A stretch of DNA of 64,000 bases from Polyodon spathula (lineage: Eukaryota > Chordata > Actinopteri > Acipenseriformes > Polyodontidae), in assembly GCF_017654505.1 (NCBI RefSeq), contig NC_054543.1, forward strand, positions 25,334,339 to 25,398,338, given 5' to 3'. The notes beneath the pieces are model-generated. The model did not search any database, was not told the origin of the DNA, and saw nothing but the letters and a program-made list of their open reading frames with translations. This document shows, one piece after another, positions 40,801-50,476 of the stretch. The position numbers were made by a program, and so were the translations under genes. Position 1 is the stretch's first letter; every line of letters starts with the position of its first letter.

Positions 40801-42446
40801 AGACCCCGAGCACAAGAGCGATTTCTATGGGGGAACAATTGGTTCCGGATCAGCAAAGAGAGCTGCGTAAGCTTATTGAGGAGTTCAGCGATGTTTTTTC
40901 TGACGTGCCCGGCAGGACAAACTTAGTTGAATATGACATTATCTCTCCACCAGGTGTCACAGTGCGAGAGAGACCGTACCGGATCCCGGAAAGTCGACGA
41001 AGTGGCGTTCGCAAAGAGGTATGGGATATGCTCGAGCTTGGGGTGATTGAGCCTTCCAGGAGCGAGTGGTGCAGTCCGATCGTCATAGTGGCTAAGAAAG
41101 ACGGCACCAACCGCTTCTGTGTGGATTTCAGAAAGGTGAACGCTATTGCTAAGTTCGATGCATATCCCATGCCTCGGGTCGACGAACTTTTAGACAGACT
41201 GGGAAAAGCGAGGTTTATTTCCACTCTGGACCTGACGAAGGGATACTGGCAAATCCCTTTAACCCGCAGCTCCAGAGAGAAAACCGCATTTTCAACACCA
41301 GAAGGGCTGTTCCACTTTAAAACCATGCCGTTTGGGCTACATGGTGCGCCCGCTGCCTTTCAGAGACTGATGGACCAGGTTTTACGCCCACATCATGAAT
41401 ATGCAGCAGCGTATATTGATGACGTGGTGATATACAGCTCCACCTGGCGAGAGCATTTGGCTAGGGTTGCAGCCGTTCTTCAGTCTCTAAGGGCAGCCCG
41501 GCTGACAGCTAACTTGAGGAAATGTGCGTTTGCCAAAACAGAGACTCAATATTTGGGATTTTTAATGGGGAATGGAAGGGTGAGACCTGTAGTCACCAAA
41601 ATCCAGGCTTTGGTTGATGCAGCGATCCCCAAAACCAAGACTCAGGTGAGGTCACTACTGGGCTTAGCCGGTTATTACCGCCGCTTCATCCCCGAGTACG
41701 CCACAGTGGTTAACCCGTTAGTCGACCTCACCAAAAAGAGTGCTCCAAATTTAATTAAATGGTCAGCTGAGTGTCAGGGAGCGTTTGATACTATTAAGCG
41801 TACACTTTGCCAGGCCCCCACTCTTATTACTCCAGATTTCACCAAGAGATTCATCCTCCACACCGACGCATCGGATGTAGGTTTGGGTGCAGTCTTGTCC
41901 CAAAAAGTAGCTGGAGTAGAGCACCCGATATTATACCTCAGTAAAAAAATGTTACCTCGGGAACGCAACTACTCCGTAGTCGAAAAAGAGTGTTTGGCCA
42001 TTAAATGGGCTACTCACTCTTTACGATACTACCTGCTGGGACACTCATTTGATCTGGTCACAGACCACGCCCCACTCAAGTGGTTAAGCACAATGAAGGA
42101 CAGCAATGCCCGGATAACTCGGTGGTATCTGGCATTGCAGCCCTTCATGTACCACATGGTACACCGTGCGGGGAAAGACCACCAAAATGCGGATTATTTT
42201 TCCCGGGAGGGGGGAGTAATGGGGAAGGTAGATTTAGCCGAGTGTTCCTTCGGCTCCACTCTGAGCGGTGGGATATGTGACGGAAAGATGAGTTCTGGTG
42301 ATAAATCTTCCTCCCAACCTGTGAGGGCGCTAAAGAACGGGAGGAGAAGCATCTGGAAGGGCTGGCCTGACAGTTCGTTTCCGGGTCAGGGAAGTGGGTC
42401 AGCCTGGATGGAAGCGCGACTCTGTTGTAAGACCGTATTGATTTGA
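37851..42446 (+). CDS. gag-pol: Gag-Pol polyprotein, order Gag-PR-IN-RT-RH
   Basis: One uninterrupted frame of about 1531 codons. I chose ATG 37851 (MDRNALAELLQ), just after the primer-binding site; the frame is open a little further upstream without an ATG. Approximate residues are as follows. Gag fills 1-300. A zinc knuckle CFRCNQPGHRARSC lies near 304-317. The protease VDTGCEQT is near 360, with HPVILGRDW downstream. The integrase zinc motif (H..H..CPDC) spans 623-662, and its catalytic Asp (AMDIVGP), Asp (LTDHGTNF) and Glu (GLVERFNQ) lie near 691, 750 and 786. A WQGPYEV (GPY/F) module is near 927. Reverse transcriptase starts near 1000, with YIDDVVIYS near 1187. RNase H has HTDASDVGLGAV near 1337, VVEKECLA and VTDHAPLKWL. 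All expected catalytic residues are present. The stop lies about 170 bp inside the 3' LTR. Gag and Pol share one frame, so no frameshift separates them. Confidence 0.95.
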   Translation: MDRNALAELLQALETRRDAEERRREERYTALIERVGLIVAAGATPTGTSLMSAPKARAMKMTAEDDPEAFLVAFERLATAAGWPREFWASQLGPCLIGEAQAAYQALSDQYATDYDLVKQAILRRLNITAETHRTRFREYRRAPETRPRVVAQRLCDHMVHWLTPEKKTAQQMGEAIVVEQFCHVVGAETQAWVRRHNPDTLEEAVKLAEDFEDSLTSARVGILSAPALLRNQPLPPSPPTPPPSPSVPAPRPPRPPTPLGPLASPPWRPRMAPSWGRGVAPAPLPYQQRDRYLTYAPSVPPLCFRCNQPGHRARSCPAAMECDVAACNWTPGTGKQGENGWEGPCLIDVVLGNVKTHALVDTGCEQTLIRTALLGGMSWRPQGQVAISCIHGDTAAYPTLKVYLSVGPIKRHLVVGVAERLPHPVILGRDWPKFKELVQIMAVSATHVNVAEKGKKERIGDVFPFHPEMFSPLFRPRKTNKERRTAKWEGASLRQGWGLVGECCNGNKRQSKGVGTQCDRESEVTGPTRAEVIPAPLNIPDPWYSSADLVWGQKNDPSLVHAWGQVRSIEGKDVDGAGPLVYPHFSIKGQLLYRVNLAAGTGQPVTQLLVPPSCRTEVMRLAHDIPFAGHLGAEKTRERILARFYWLGLHTDVSKYVATCPDCQRVAPGRVRPAPLVPLPIISTPFERIAMDIVGPLLPSDSGYTHILVVVDYATRYPEAVPLRSTSAAAIATELAQIMARVGIPKEILTDHGTNFLSNTLQQVYKILKIRPIRTSVYHPQSDGLVERFNQTLKSMLRRFVTQEQKHWASLLPYLLFAVREVPQSSTGFSPFELLYGRQPRGILDLLREGWEEHKGSSKNVVKYVLLLRDRLDLVGRLAQDNLRSAQHRQQQHYNKNARIRTFRPGDKVMLLLPSSESKLCAKWQGPYEVIRAIGKVNYEIRQPDRRNEREIYHVNLLKPWQAREVLFIAPGNMEDDLGPCSETPSTRAISMGEQLVPDQQRELRKLIEEFSDVFSDVPGRTNLVEYDIISPPGVTVRERPYRIPESRRSGVRKEVWDMLELGVIEPSRSEWCSPIVIVAKKDGTNRFCVDFRKVNAIAKFDAYPMPRVDELLDRLGKARFISTLDLTKGYWQIPLTRSSREKTAFSTPEGLFHFKTMPFGLHGAPAAFQRLMDQVLRPHHEYAAAYIDDVVIYSSTWREHLARVAAVLQSLRAARLTANLRKCAFAKTETQYLGFLMGNGRVRPVVTKIQALVDAAIPKTKTQVRSLLGLAGYYRRFIPEYATVVNPLVDLTKKSAPNLIKWSAECQGAFDTIKRTLCQAPTLITPDFTKRFILHTDASDVGLGAVLSQKVAGVEHPILYLSKKMLPRERNYSVVEKECLAIKWATHSLRYYLLGHSFDLVTDHAPLKWLSTMKDSNARITRWYLALQPFMYHMVHRAGKDHQNADYFSREGGVMGKVDLAECSFGSTLSGGICDGKMSSGDKSSSQPVRALKNGRRSIWKGWPDSSFPGQGSGSAWMEARLCCKTVLI
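42204..42275 (+). promoter_or_regulatory. candidate polypurine tract region
   Basis: GGGAGGGGGGAGTAATGGGG lies about 50-70 bp before the 3' LTR, and a shorter GCGGTGGGATA abuts it. The abutting position is where the plus-strand primer tract should be, but the purine run there is short. Both lie inside coding sequence. Confidence 0.4.
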
Positions 42447-43010
42447 GAGGTAAACAAGAGGCAGCTGCAAGTAATAAGGCAGCTGCAACCGTTTATCTCG
42501 ATATCATGCGGGATTACATATAGGGGCCAGGGTAACGCTGGTCTTTTCCTTCGTTTGGGTAAATGTTCGGAGAGAGAAGGATCGAGAGAGGAGCTCTCGT
42601 TGTTGCAGAGAATTACGTGTTGTGTTTTGTTGTGTTTGTTTTGTAATTGTCTGCGTTTTGCACCACCAGACAGTTAACTCACCTATCCGGAGCTGTCGAC
42701 CAGGGTCAGCACAATCCGGATCACCACTGCACGGAACCGTCACGAAATACAGTGTCTTCACCCACCACAAGCACGTCTGCACTCACCCAGGACTGGTGAC
42801 CGTGTGTTCGTTTTGTTCGGGACTGTGTCTGTGTTATTGCTATCCCCGTGCTTTACACATTGTTGTGTATAGCCGGGGATTTATTATTTAACGGTCACCA
42901 GACCTGGATTATAAATAAAAGCACCTTTTCACTGGAAACTGTTGTCTGCCTGTCACTCCTGCATCGCATCACCGTTTTACCTGTTCCCCTCCACTAGCCA
43001 CTTTGCCACA
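42276..43010 (+). repeat. 3' LTR of the Gmr1-like element
   Basis: 735 bp; one base longer than the 5' LTR owing to an insertion near 42602-42606. The last 171 bp of gag-pol lie in it. AATAAA occurs near 42914. Confidence 0.95.
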
Positions 43011-43015
43011 AGGTC

Positions 43016-44009
43016 ATTTAAAGGTTTCTGTCAAACCACATAGTCTTGTTTTAAGAGCATTACAAATTGTAATTAATAAATTGTAATAAATTGTGCGGAC
43101 TGTAATCTCAGGGCACAAATTAATCTCTATTAAGTAAATCTCATTTCCAATGTCAATCTATTGACCAATCATTGGTGAATCTAGGATAAGGCCTTACCTG
43201 ATAATTGCTTTTCTACTTGCCTCTAATAACTTACTTTTACTACTTGTCAAATAGTTCCTGCAGAGAAACTGTAGGCACTGGGGAAGAGGGGTGGTGGGCA
43301 TTGGGAAACAAACAGTATATAGTGACATATGATATTTAATTTACAAGTTAGAGAAAGGTTATTAAACATAATAAAATGTGAAAGGAGAACATAAACTAAC
43401 TGGAGGGTAAATTGACTTGGGGTCCAATATAAATCCGCTATGTATCGAGGGTCGCGATATAGCGAGAGACCCATACTCCATCGTTTTAAAAGGGGCATAA
43501 GGGTCCAATATAAATCCTCTACGCGACCTGCCTTTTCTCTTTTCGTATAAAAAGGACATTATTTTAATTCGTACAGCGGAGTCCAACTAATTTTACGAGT
43601 CTTCCTCTCATTTCTGAAATGCACAAACCCTCTGCATTGAAAGAATCCATTCACGAAATAGGAGGCTTGTTGCTAGGGAGCTGACATCACTGCCTTGTGA
43701 CTTTTGCTAGTGTATTGCTGCCACATGTGAATACCTCATTGGCTAAAATAAAAATTGTTTCAGCAAGTAGATAAGTAGCTTTGTGTTATTGTGCAGTACG
43801 TGTGTATATGATAACAGTACAATATTAATGCTTTGTTTTTAATTGTTTTGTATATTGTTGTTTGTAATGTGCAGTACGAAATAAAATGAACAGTACTTCT
43901 ACTGCCTATGTACAATGCGGCGAAGGGATACGCAGTTAGACAGTAAAAATGGGAGGCAACTTCAGGATCCAGATATATGTATATCGGTATATAGAGGGGC
44001 GATATAGCA

Positions 44010-44011
<2 letters not shown>
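43016..44011. other. intronic, possible DNA-transposon ends
   Basis: The stretch 43420-43520 has GGGTCCAATATAAATCC twice (43420, 43500) and CGCGATATAGCGAG; GGGGCGATATAGCAAGG recurs at 43994. These could be terminal sequences of a DNA transposon but I could not pair them convincingly. No gene was seen. Confidence 0.4.

Positions 44012-44080
<69 letters not shown>
44012..44080. repeat. (TG)n/(TA)n compound microsatellite
   Basis: TG run 44012-44050 followed by TA run 44051-44080. Reading frames here are artefacts. Confidence 0.97.
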
Positions 44081-44081
<1 letters not shown>

Positions 44082-44089
44082 CGAGCGCC

Positions 44090-44528
44090 ACTCGCACCTG
44101 TTCGTTGCTCCTTTTTAAGGACACAGAAATGGAAGTTTTTAATGCGCTGATGCGCTATTTTTAATAAACATAAAAACAGAAAACTGAAATAACAAAACAC
44201 AAAATAAACACCTAGCTCATTCAGAGCACTAGCTAAACAGGAACCTCAACTGTACAACAGGACAGCTAAGCTGTTTACCTGCAACACACAAAAAGGCTCT
44301 TACACACTACCTTTCTTTTCACCTGAGTAAACCTTCAAGTGGGCTTTTCTCACACCACAGCCCTGAACAGACTGGCTGCTCTCTTTAAATACTCTGCACC
44401 TGGCTGTAATTTACAGTGATAACCAAGTGCAAGTATTAATTAACACTAAAACAATTAACATAAATACACCAAATGTGCATTCTCACATGTTTTTGGCAGG
44501 GAGGATTTTAACCCCCTCCCTGCCGTAT
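44090..44528 (-). repeat. LTR-like repeat, copy 2
   Basis: Same block order as 30199-30660: AGCTAAGCTGTTTACCTG, CTTTAAATACTCTGCACCTG, AATTAACA and GGCAGGGAGGATTTTAACCC. It is also bounded by microsatellites on both sides (TA before, CA after at 44534-44564). Confidence 0.5.
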
Positions 44529-44534
44529 TACTAT

Positions 44535-44562
<28 letters not shown>

Positions 44563-44565
<3 letters not shown>

Positions 44566-44990
44566 CACTGCTGTGCAAAAGTGTTGGACATGTTGCATTT
44601 TTCTACCCTGATGCATTATGAGCATAAACTATTTGCTTAAAGCCTCCGCTAGTGTTTTCTACTATTATACCAACCTTGACTTGCATAAAGAAGGAAAAAT
44701 ATTGATGAAATAGCTCACATTACTTGATTTTTTCAAGGTGTGGTATCCGAAACATAATCAACAAGTACAGAGTAACATCATCTATAATTGACAAATCCAG
44801 GACTGGAAGACCCAACAATCTGTCTAACAAGGATGAGCAATACTTGAAGATAATATTTTTAAGGAATAGAAAGAAGACAAGCATTGAATTGACAACAGAA
44901 CTGGCAGAAGGCACTGACACCTCATTTATCTGTGGATTTCACACATCCGTGGACTTATGTGCTCTCAAGCATGCAGTTCCACTGTATTAG
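44563..44990 (+). pseudogene. Tc1 transposon 5' fragment (different family)
   Basis: The end TACACTGCTGTGCAAAAGTG matches the terminal repeat style of fish Tc1 elements. The coding part (44724-44936) reads GIRNIINKYR, IDKSRTGRPNNLS, KDEQYLKIIFLRNRKKTS and IELTTELAEGTDTSF, the paired-like DNA-binding domain of Tc1 transposase. The catalytic domain and the right end are absent. The frame is open but truncated. Confidence 0.8.
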
Positions 44991-45354
44991 TAAACTATTG
45001 GAAACCCTTTTTATCTGGAGCCTGTTTTAAAAATTCATATGCGACACATTGTATCCTTCGTTGTACAATCTGAAGCCAAAAGAATACGACTAAATGAAGG
45101 TTACACACAAAAAAGGGCATACAGGAGCTGCTACTGAATTACAATTCCACTTACTAGTAAATCTAACAGTTGTAACAGCATTGTAGAGTCAAACTCCCGT
45201 GACATAGTACATGTTATACCTGACTAGTACATTATGGTACAGTGCTGACTGGTTGGTAGACCATAAGCAGTGCTTTCTTATAAATAAGACAGGGTATGCA
45301 GTTCAGCTTAGAGAGAGGAGTATATTTTACTATATGAAGATGTAACACGTTTAG
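44991..45354. other. intronic, no gene seen
   Basis: No recognisable element between the Tc1 fragment and the end of DIRS copy D. Confidence 0.45.
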
Positions 45355-45366
45355 TAGAACCCCAAC

Positions 45367-45665
45367 ATCATAACCATGGTTCTCTAAAATAGAAATATGA
45401 ACCATCACTAAGGGGTTATTCCCCTTTAAGAACCCAAGAACTGAAGCATGTATTCCAACAAACACTTGCGAGAGTGCATGAGCAGTGCGAGTTGCCCCGA
45501 CAAAAGCACACTACGGCCATTTTCAAATTCTCTTTTACTTTTGAGTCTCATGGCTCCGCAGAGACCGCGAAGACTGATGGTTAATATTTCTATTTCAGAG
45601 AACCAGGGTTATGATAATAACCTAAAGTTCTCTTACAAATACGAAATATGAACCACCACTAATGG
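45367..45665 (-). repeat. terminal region of DIRS copy D with 40-bp inverted repeat
   Basis: ATCATAACC.TGGTTCTCT and AATAGAAATAT.AACCATC at 45367-45406 are the inverted match of 45576-45615. A direct echo of the ATATGAACCA(C/T)CACTAA block occurs at 45394 and 45646. I read this as the terminal repeat region at the 3' end of the minus-strand DIRS copy. Confidence 0.5.
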
Positions 45666-45669
45666 GTAA

Positions 45670-46218
45670 TGTGGTGGAGTGTCCCGCCCCTTTATGTTTA
45701 TTTGTGTTTTACGAGTGTTTAAAATGTCTATTTGTATTTAGGCACGAGGATTGCACAGCACTTCACTTGCAGGTAAAATGTAATAATATGTGAGCATGGG
45801 GAATTGCACTTTTAATAATTCACGTGCAGTTTTACCAAGACTCAAATTGAATGATTGATTAGCAATCGAGTCTTGGTACAGCTGCATAAAAGCAGCATGT
45901 TTTCACTCACTTGGGGTTGTGTGTTCATGCGTGGAGAACGGGTGAGGGAGGAGACATCTGAATAACAATTGCTATTTTGGAAGGAAGCTCCAGCACGGTA
46001 CTTGTTTTCTGTTCATCCACGTCTGGTTTGTCTGTCTGTTTGTTTGGCCAACACACCCTTTATTTTCAGTGTTGTGTGTTTTGTTTAACTCTTTTTGTTT
46101 ATATTATTATTTAATTAATAAACTGAGCGCCACAGCTCAGTTTTCACCCGCCAGCAAAAGCTTGTTTTGGTTTCTGTTCCTGGTTCTGACGTCACCCCTG
46201 CAAAGCCACCCTTTCACA
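45670..46218 (+). mobile_element. solo LTR inserted in the end of DIRS copy D
   Basis: 549 bp from TGTGGTGGAGTGTCCCGCCC to ACCCTTTCACA, flanked by GTAA on both sides (45666-45669 and 46219-46222). A TTAATAAACTGAGC polyadenylation region lies at 46116-46130. It is the same family as the LTR at 49207-49839 (shared GGCACGAGGATTGCACAGCA, GAGTCTTGGTACAGCTGCAT and GAGAACGGG blocks). Confidence 0.75.
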
Positions 46219-46309
46219 GTAAGTATACCCAATCTGTCATGAGGACAGGCGCAAGACTCTTCTGAGCTAATGGCGCTAGCTGTCCTAAGGTAACAATGTT
46301 ACCCACCGA

Positions 46310-47402
46310 TCAATCCATGGTTGAGGGGACGGCCTCCGAAGCAGCCCTCAGCACCCATGATCCAAATCCAGGATACAGCGGATCCATGACGTTCATCCTG
46401 TAAAACCTTCTGAACGTATGGGGAGTCACCCATACCGCTGCATTGCATATGTCTGCGACAGATGCGCCTGGAACATCACACAAGAGGTTGCCTGCCCCCA
46501 TGTGGAATGGCCAGTTATCTTCTCTGGTGGTATCAACTTGGAAAGTTGATATGCCATCTTCACAGTCTCCGTCAACCACCGAGATAGACTGTTTGGACAG
46601 AGCCTGCCCTTGGGACTGAGGCTGTAGCAAACAAACAGTTGCTCCGATTGGCGCCAACTTTTTGTCCTCTTCACATAATATGCCAGTGCCCTCACCGGGC
46701 ACAATGTGTGGAGCATCCTGACTTGGATTGGAAATGGGGAGGTTGAAAAGCCTCCAACTCCACCGACTGATTGACATGAAAAACCAAAATTATCTTCGGT
46801 AAAACGCTGGGTTGGTCCAAAGTGTTGGACCATCCTTGTGCAAAAAACAAACAAGCTTTAGCCACGGATAGGGCCTGTAGCTCACTAACTCATTTGCGGA
46901 AGTGACAGCTACCAAAAAAGCTCCTTTAAAAGACAAGAATTTGAGCTCTGCGGACTGCATGGGCTCAAACATCACGACATTCAACCACCAGTGAGGAACG
47001 ATGTCCCTTATCGGGGGACAAAGCTTCCTAGCCCATTTTAGAAACTGTCCCGCCAGGAAATGTGCTCCTGGGAAGACTGAGTCAATCTTAACATGACAAG
47101 CAGAAATAGCTGCCAGGTAAAGTAGAAGGGATCTTCTCTTAATCCAACAGGTCTTCCAAGAACTGCAAGATTACTGTCATCCGACATGTTGTGGGATCTT
47201 CACCCCACAACAGACACCACGTCTGAAAAAAGCCCCACTTGTAACTATACTGGGAATGAATTGAGGCAGCCCTAGCATTCTGTAGGGTGTCAATCACCCT
47301 ATTAGACAGACCAAGACAGCTGAAATGCAGCAGCGCAGGGGCCAAACCCAGAGCTGATGTCTTGATGCCCCAGACTGCCGTATGCCTGATTGAGCAGGTC
47401 AT
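46310..47402 (-). pseudogene. DIRS copy D: tyrosine recombinase, broken
   Basis: Minus-strand DIRS recombinase. The core-binding part reads LSNRVIDTLQNARAASIHSQ, YSYKWGFFQTWC (47402-47139). The catalytic part reads FEPMQSAELKFLSFKGAFLV (46984), LCPVRALAYYVKRTKS, LSRWLTETVKMAYQ, HSTWGQATSCVMFQ, PHTFRRFYRMNV. The first Arg box is altered (VTSANELV instead of TSAKRVSEL-type). The His-x-x-Arg box reads HSTW; its Arg codon became TGG, consistent with a CpG change. Coding is split over several frames. This copy belongs to a recombinase subfamily close to, but distinct from, copy C. Confidence 0.82.
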
Positions 47403-48430
47403 GGAGACTGGGCAATTCCCATGGTTGTCTGCACAGAAGCTATATCAGCTAGGCAAACCAGGGTCTCTTGGGCCAGTGAGGTGCTACTAGTAACCATGGC
47501 CCTGTCCTGTCTGATCTTTTCTAGACACAGCGGTAGCAGTGCTAACAGTGGGAACGCGTACAATAGTCGTGCTGGCCACTGGTGAGCCAGTGCATCAACG
47601 CTTAAACACCCTTTGTCTCTCTTTTTGGAGAACCACAGGATGGATAAGTCGACTCCCGGGAGGCAAAGAGATCAATCTCAGCTGTCCTGAATCACTCTCA
47701 TATGAGGCTTACTACCTCAGGATGGAGTCTCCAATCTGCACTGTCCGGAACCTGCTTCGAAAGAAGGTCCGCAGCAGTGTTTACCACTCATGGTAGATGG
47801 AGCGAGAGGAGGTGGGTGTGTGCCCAGAGCAGAAGCCTGGTGACCACCCTGTTGAGATTGGGTGACCTCGTACCACATTGGTGGCTGATGTAAGCCACCA
47901 CTGTCGTGTTGTCCGTCCAGATAAGCACATGTCTCCCCTTGATCTCCTCCTGAAAGAACTGAAGGGTTAGAAACACCGCTTGCAGTTCCAGAAAATTTAT
48001 GTGTCAGTCCCGCCAAGGGGGACCTCACACCCCTTGTGCACCCCGACCGTTCCACACTCTGCCCCAACCGTGGTTGGAGGTGTTGGTAGTGATCACTTCT
48101 CTTCTTGTGACTGCTCCCAGCCTGCCGCCGAAGTGCAGGTGGTTTGGTTGTTTTCACCAAGAGAGAATCTGGAGACAGTATCTGGACACTGTCACTAAGC
48201 GGTTGCAGTTCAGCATTGCCATCAAACTGTTGCCATCAAGCCCAGAAGTTTCTGGAATGTGATCGCTGGTAAATCTCTGCCTAACCAGAATAGGTCTAGA
48301 CAGGCCGACATGCTTGTCACCCTGTCGTCCGACAGAGCAGCTGTCATGGACAGAGAGTCCAGAATCATACCCAAGTAGCCCACTACTTGGGTGGGCTTCA
48401 ACCGGCTTTTCGCATGATCACTTTCAGGCT
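47403..48430 (-). pseudogene. DIRS copy D: end of RT, RNase H and linker
   Basis: From 5' to 3' on the minus strand: KSRLKPTQVVGYLGMILDSL and ALSDDRVTS (48400-48290, RT thumb/connection), then RNase H ending in LIWTDNTTVVAYISHQCGT (about 47976-47860), then decayed linker to about 47403. Gag and the polymerase palm are missing because the copy is cut at about 48430 by the LTR-element fragment to its right. Confidence 0.72.
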
Positions 48431-49206
48431 GCTGAGGGAAGCACGGGGAAGAACCGTCCGGCCGCAGTGGGAGTGCCAACACCCGCACCCCAACTTGTCC
48501 TGACTGCCTGCCTCGCTTCACCCAAGGATGCCTGCCTCGCTTTGCCCAAGGATGCCTGCCTCGCTTCACCCAAGGATGCCTGTGCATCGCCTGGGGTTGC
48601 CCGCCGCTCAGCATCGCCTGGGGCTGCCTGTTGCTCCACATCACCTGGGGCTGCCTGTTGCTCCGCATCGCAGCAGGAAGTACTGTGGCTGGAACCCCAC
48701 CAAGGGAAGCTGCCGGCCAAGAAGAAGGGGGAGAAGGTCTGGAGACCACCAACCCCAGCAGCAGTTTCACTGCCAGAGATCGTGAGGGAGGTCAGGAGAC
48801 CTGCTCACACTGTAGCAGTTTCATGTCGGAGATCATGGGGATGTCAGGAGACCTGCTCCCACTACAGCAGTTACGCTGCCGGAGATCGGGGGTGAGGTCC
48901 GGAGACCTGCTCCCACTGCAGCTTCTTCGCTGCCGGAAGCACTGTGGTCAGAGCCCCAACAAGGGGATCTGCTGGCTCCGAAGAAGGGGGGAGGTCAGGA
49001 GACCACCCCCCAAGCAGCCTTTCCACTGCCAGGACTACCCTGGCAGGAGTGTGCTACCCCGCTGTCAGCATTGTTGCTGACAGCCTTATGACCTGTGGGC
49101 CCCTTGAAGCCTCCAGTCCTGGCCCAGGACTTTGTGCTGGAGTGTTGGGCTTTTAAGGGGGGATGTGGCCATTGAAGCCATGTGTGCTTTGTACAGGGGG
49201 GGTATA
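48431..49206 (+). pseudogene. 5'-truncated internal region of an LTR element, with coding tandem repeats
   Basis: Sequence directly upstream of an LTR in the same orientation. It contains TGCCTGCCTCGCTT(C/T)(A/G)CCCAAGGA units of 24 bp (48507-48580), CACCTGGGGCTGCCTGTTGC units of 27 bp (48588-48670) and longer diverged units around GGAGACCTGCTC (48740-49010). Both short periods are multiples of three, so they would repeat in frame (LPRFTQGC-like). A long frame crosses it, but I recognise no enzyme domain. A GGGGGGGTATA tract abuts the LTR as a plausible polypurine tract. Confidence 0.55.
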
Positions 49207-49839
49207 TGTGACGAAGTGCCCACCCCTGTGTGAATTTTCTGTTATATGTTGCATGTGGTGTGTTAAATGTTGGTGTATATTCATTGGTACACGGGATATA
49301 AACAGGTCTGTGTAACACGAGTGTTTAAAATGTATATGTGTATTTAGGCACGAGGATTGCACAGCACTCCACGTGCAAGTAAAAAGTAATAATATGTAAG
49401 CACGGGGAATTGCACTTTATTAATTCACGTGCAGTTGTACCGAGACTCCAATTGAATGATTGATTAGGAATCGAGTCTTGGTACAGCTGCATAAAAGCAA
49501 CATGTTTTTACCCACTCGGGGTTGGGTGTTCAGTGAGTGGAGAACGGGAGAGAGAGGAGGAGAAATCTTTTACAACAATTGCTATTGCGTACTGATGTAT
49601 TCAAAACTCACCGTGTTTGTCAATGTGTCTGTCCGTGCACTGTTTTGTTAAGTGTAGTTCGTTTTGTTTATGTCTTTTATTTTGGCGTAGAGTGCCATTT
49701 CCTGTTTCTGTTTGTTCAACCCTTTTATTTTGCAATAAACCGGAGCAAGCAGGCGCCATCATTGTTTCACTTCATTGTCCTGTTTGTGTGCATTCCTTTC
49801 CTGGTTCTGACGCTGCCCACTTCGGCCATCTTTGTGACA
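49207..49839 (+). repeat. LTR of the truncated LTR element
   Basis: About 633 bp, TGTGACGAAGTGCCCACCCC to CATCTTTGTGACA, with GCAATAAACC polyadenylation signal near 49731. It is related to the solo LTR at 45670-46218. Reading frames inside it are spurious. Confidence 0.75.
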
Positions 49840-50119
49840 AAGTGCTATCTGAAGTTATGGATGACAAAATAAACATTTGAAAACCATATTGACTAATTTA
49901 TCCAGGAGATATGTTTTATTTACTGGCCAGTGTAACTTATATTGTATTATTATTTATGAAGTTAAGAAGAACGCCTTCAAACCTACAGACCTGTATACAG
50001 AAAGATAACCCCATTCAAAACTACAGACCGTTCTAGTCATATAGCTAGTTGCAGTTCAAGTTACTTATCAAATGTTATAGATTCCTTGAAATGTGCAACT
50101 GTTCTACAGCTGAAAACAA
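49840..50119. other. intronic, no gene seen
   Basis: No recognised feature. Confidence 0.4.
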
Positions 50120-50476
50120 GTAAAAAGATCTAATTAAGCAAATTATAAATACATGTTAATTTGGATTCATATGTTGTTTTGTTCTGACTTTATGTAAACG
50201 AAAAGACACACATTTGCCCGTTTTCCCATTGGAAATGGTGATATTTTGAAATATCACTGTCCTGGTCACAAAAGCAAAGTTTGTGGGGAATAATAGCCAT
50301 TTTCTATACTTTTGAGGCATAAGCAATTAGGAAATAACACTTACTACCCAGGAACAAAAATTGTGTTACATAGTGTTATCAATTCAATTAAGGGTCTAGT
50401 TAAGTAATTGAGAGCTCGGTTGGAATGAAAACCAGCAGCCACAGGGGGGCCTCAGGACCGAGTTTGAGAAGCCCTG
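50120..50476. mobile_element. hAT-type MITE (CAGGGCTTCTCA family)
   Basis: The right end, reverse complemented, reads CAGGGCTTCTCAAACTCGG, TCCTGAGGCCCCCCTGTGGC, TGCTGGTTTTCATTCC. Internal blocks AAAAAGATCTAATTAAGCAA and AATTCAATTAAGGGTCTAGT are shared with the copy at 13.93-14.06 kb, but here about 200 bp separate them. The left end is not clear. Confidence 0.6.

Larger units (their letters stand above)
37090..43015 (+). mobile_element. complete Gmr1-like Ty3/Gypsy LTR retrotransposon with target duplication
   Basis: A full-length insertion. The 5-bp target duplication AGGTC (37090-37094 and 43011-43015) flanks a 5916-bp element (37095-43010). It has a 734-bp 5' LTR, primer-binding site, one gag-pol frame and a 735-bp 3' LTR. 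The LTRs begin TGTGAC and end CCACA and differ at about ten positions by eye, roughly 1.4 percent, implying a fairly recent insertion. The pol order is protease, integrase, reverse transcriptase, RNase H, as known for Gmr1-like elements of fishes and other deuterostomes, while sequence motifs are of Ty3/Gypsy type. It sits on the plus strand, antisense to the host CNTNAP gene. Confidence 0.95.

Noticed and set aside
43420..44010. DNA transposon with GATATAGCG-type ends
   Set aside because: The candidate ends do not pair convincingly and no target duplication was seen.
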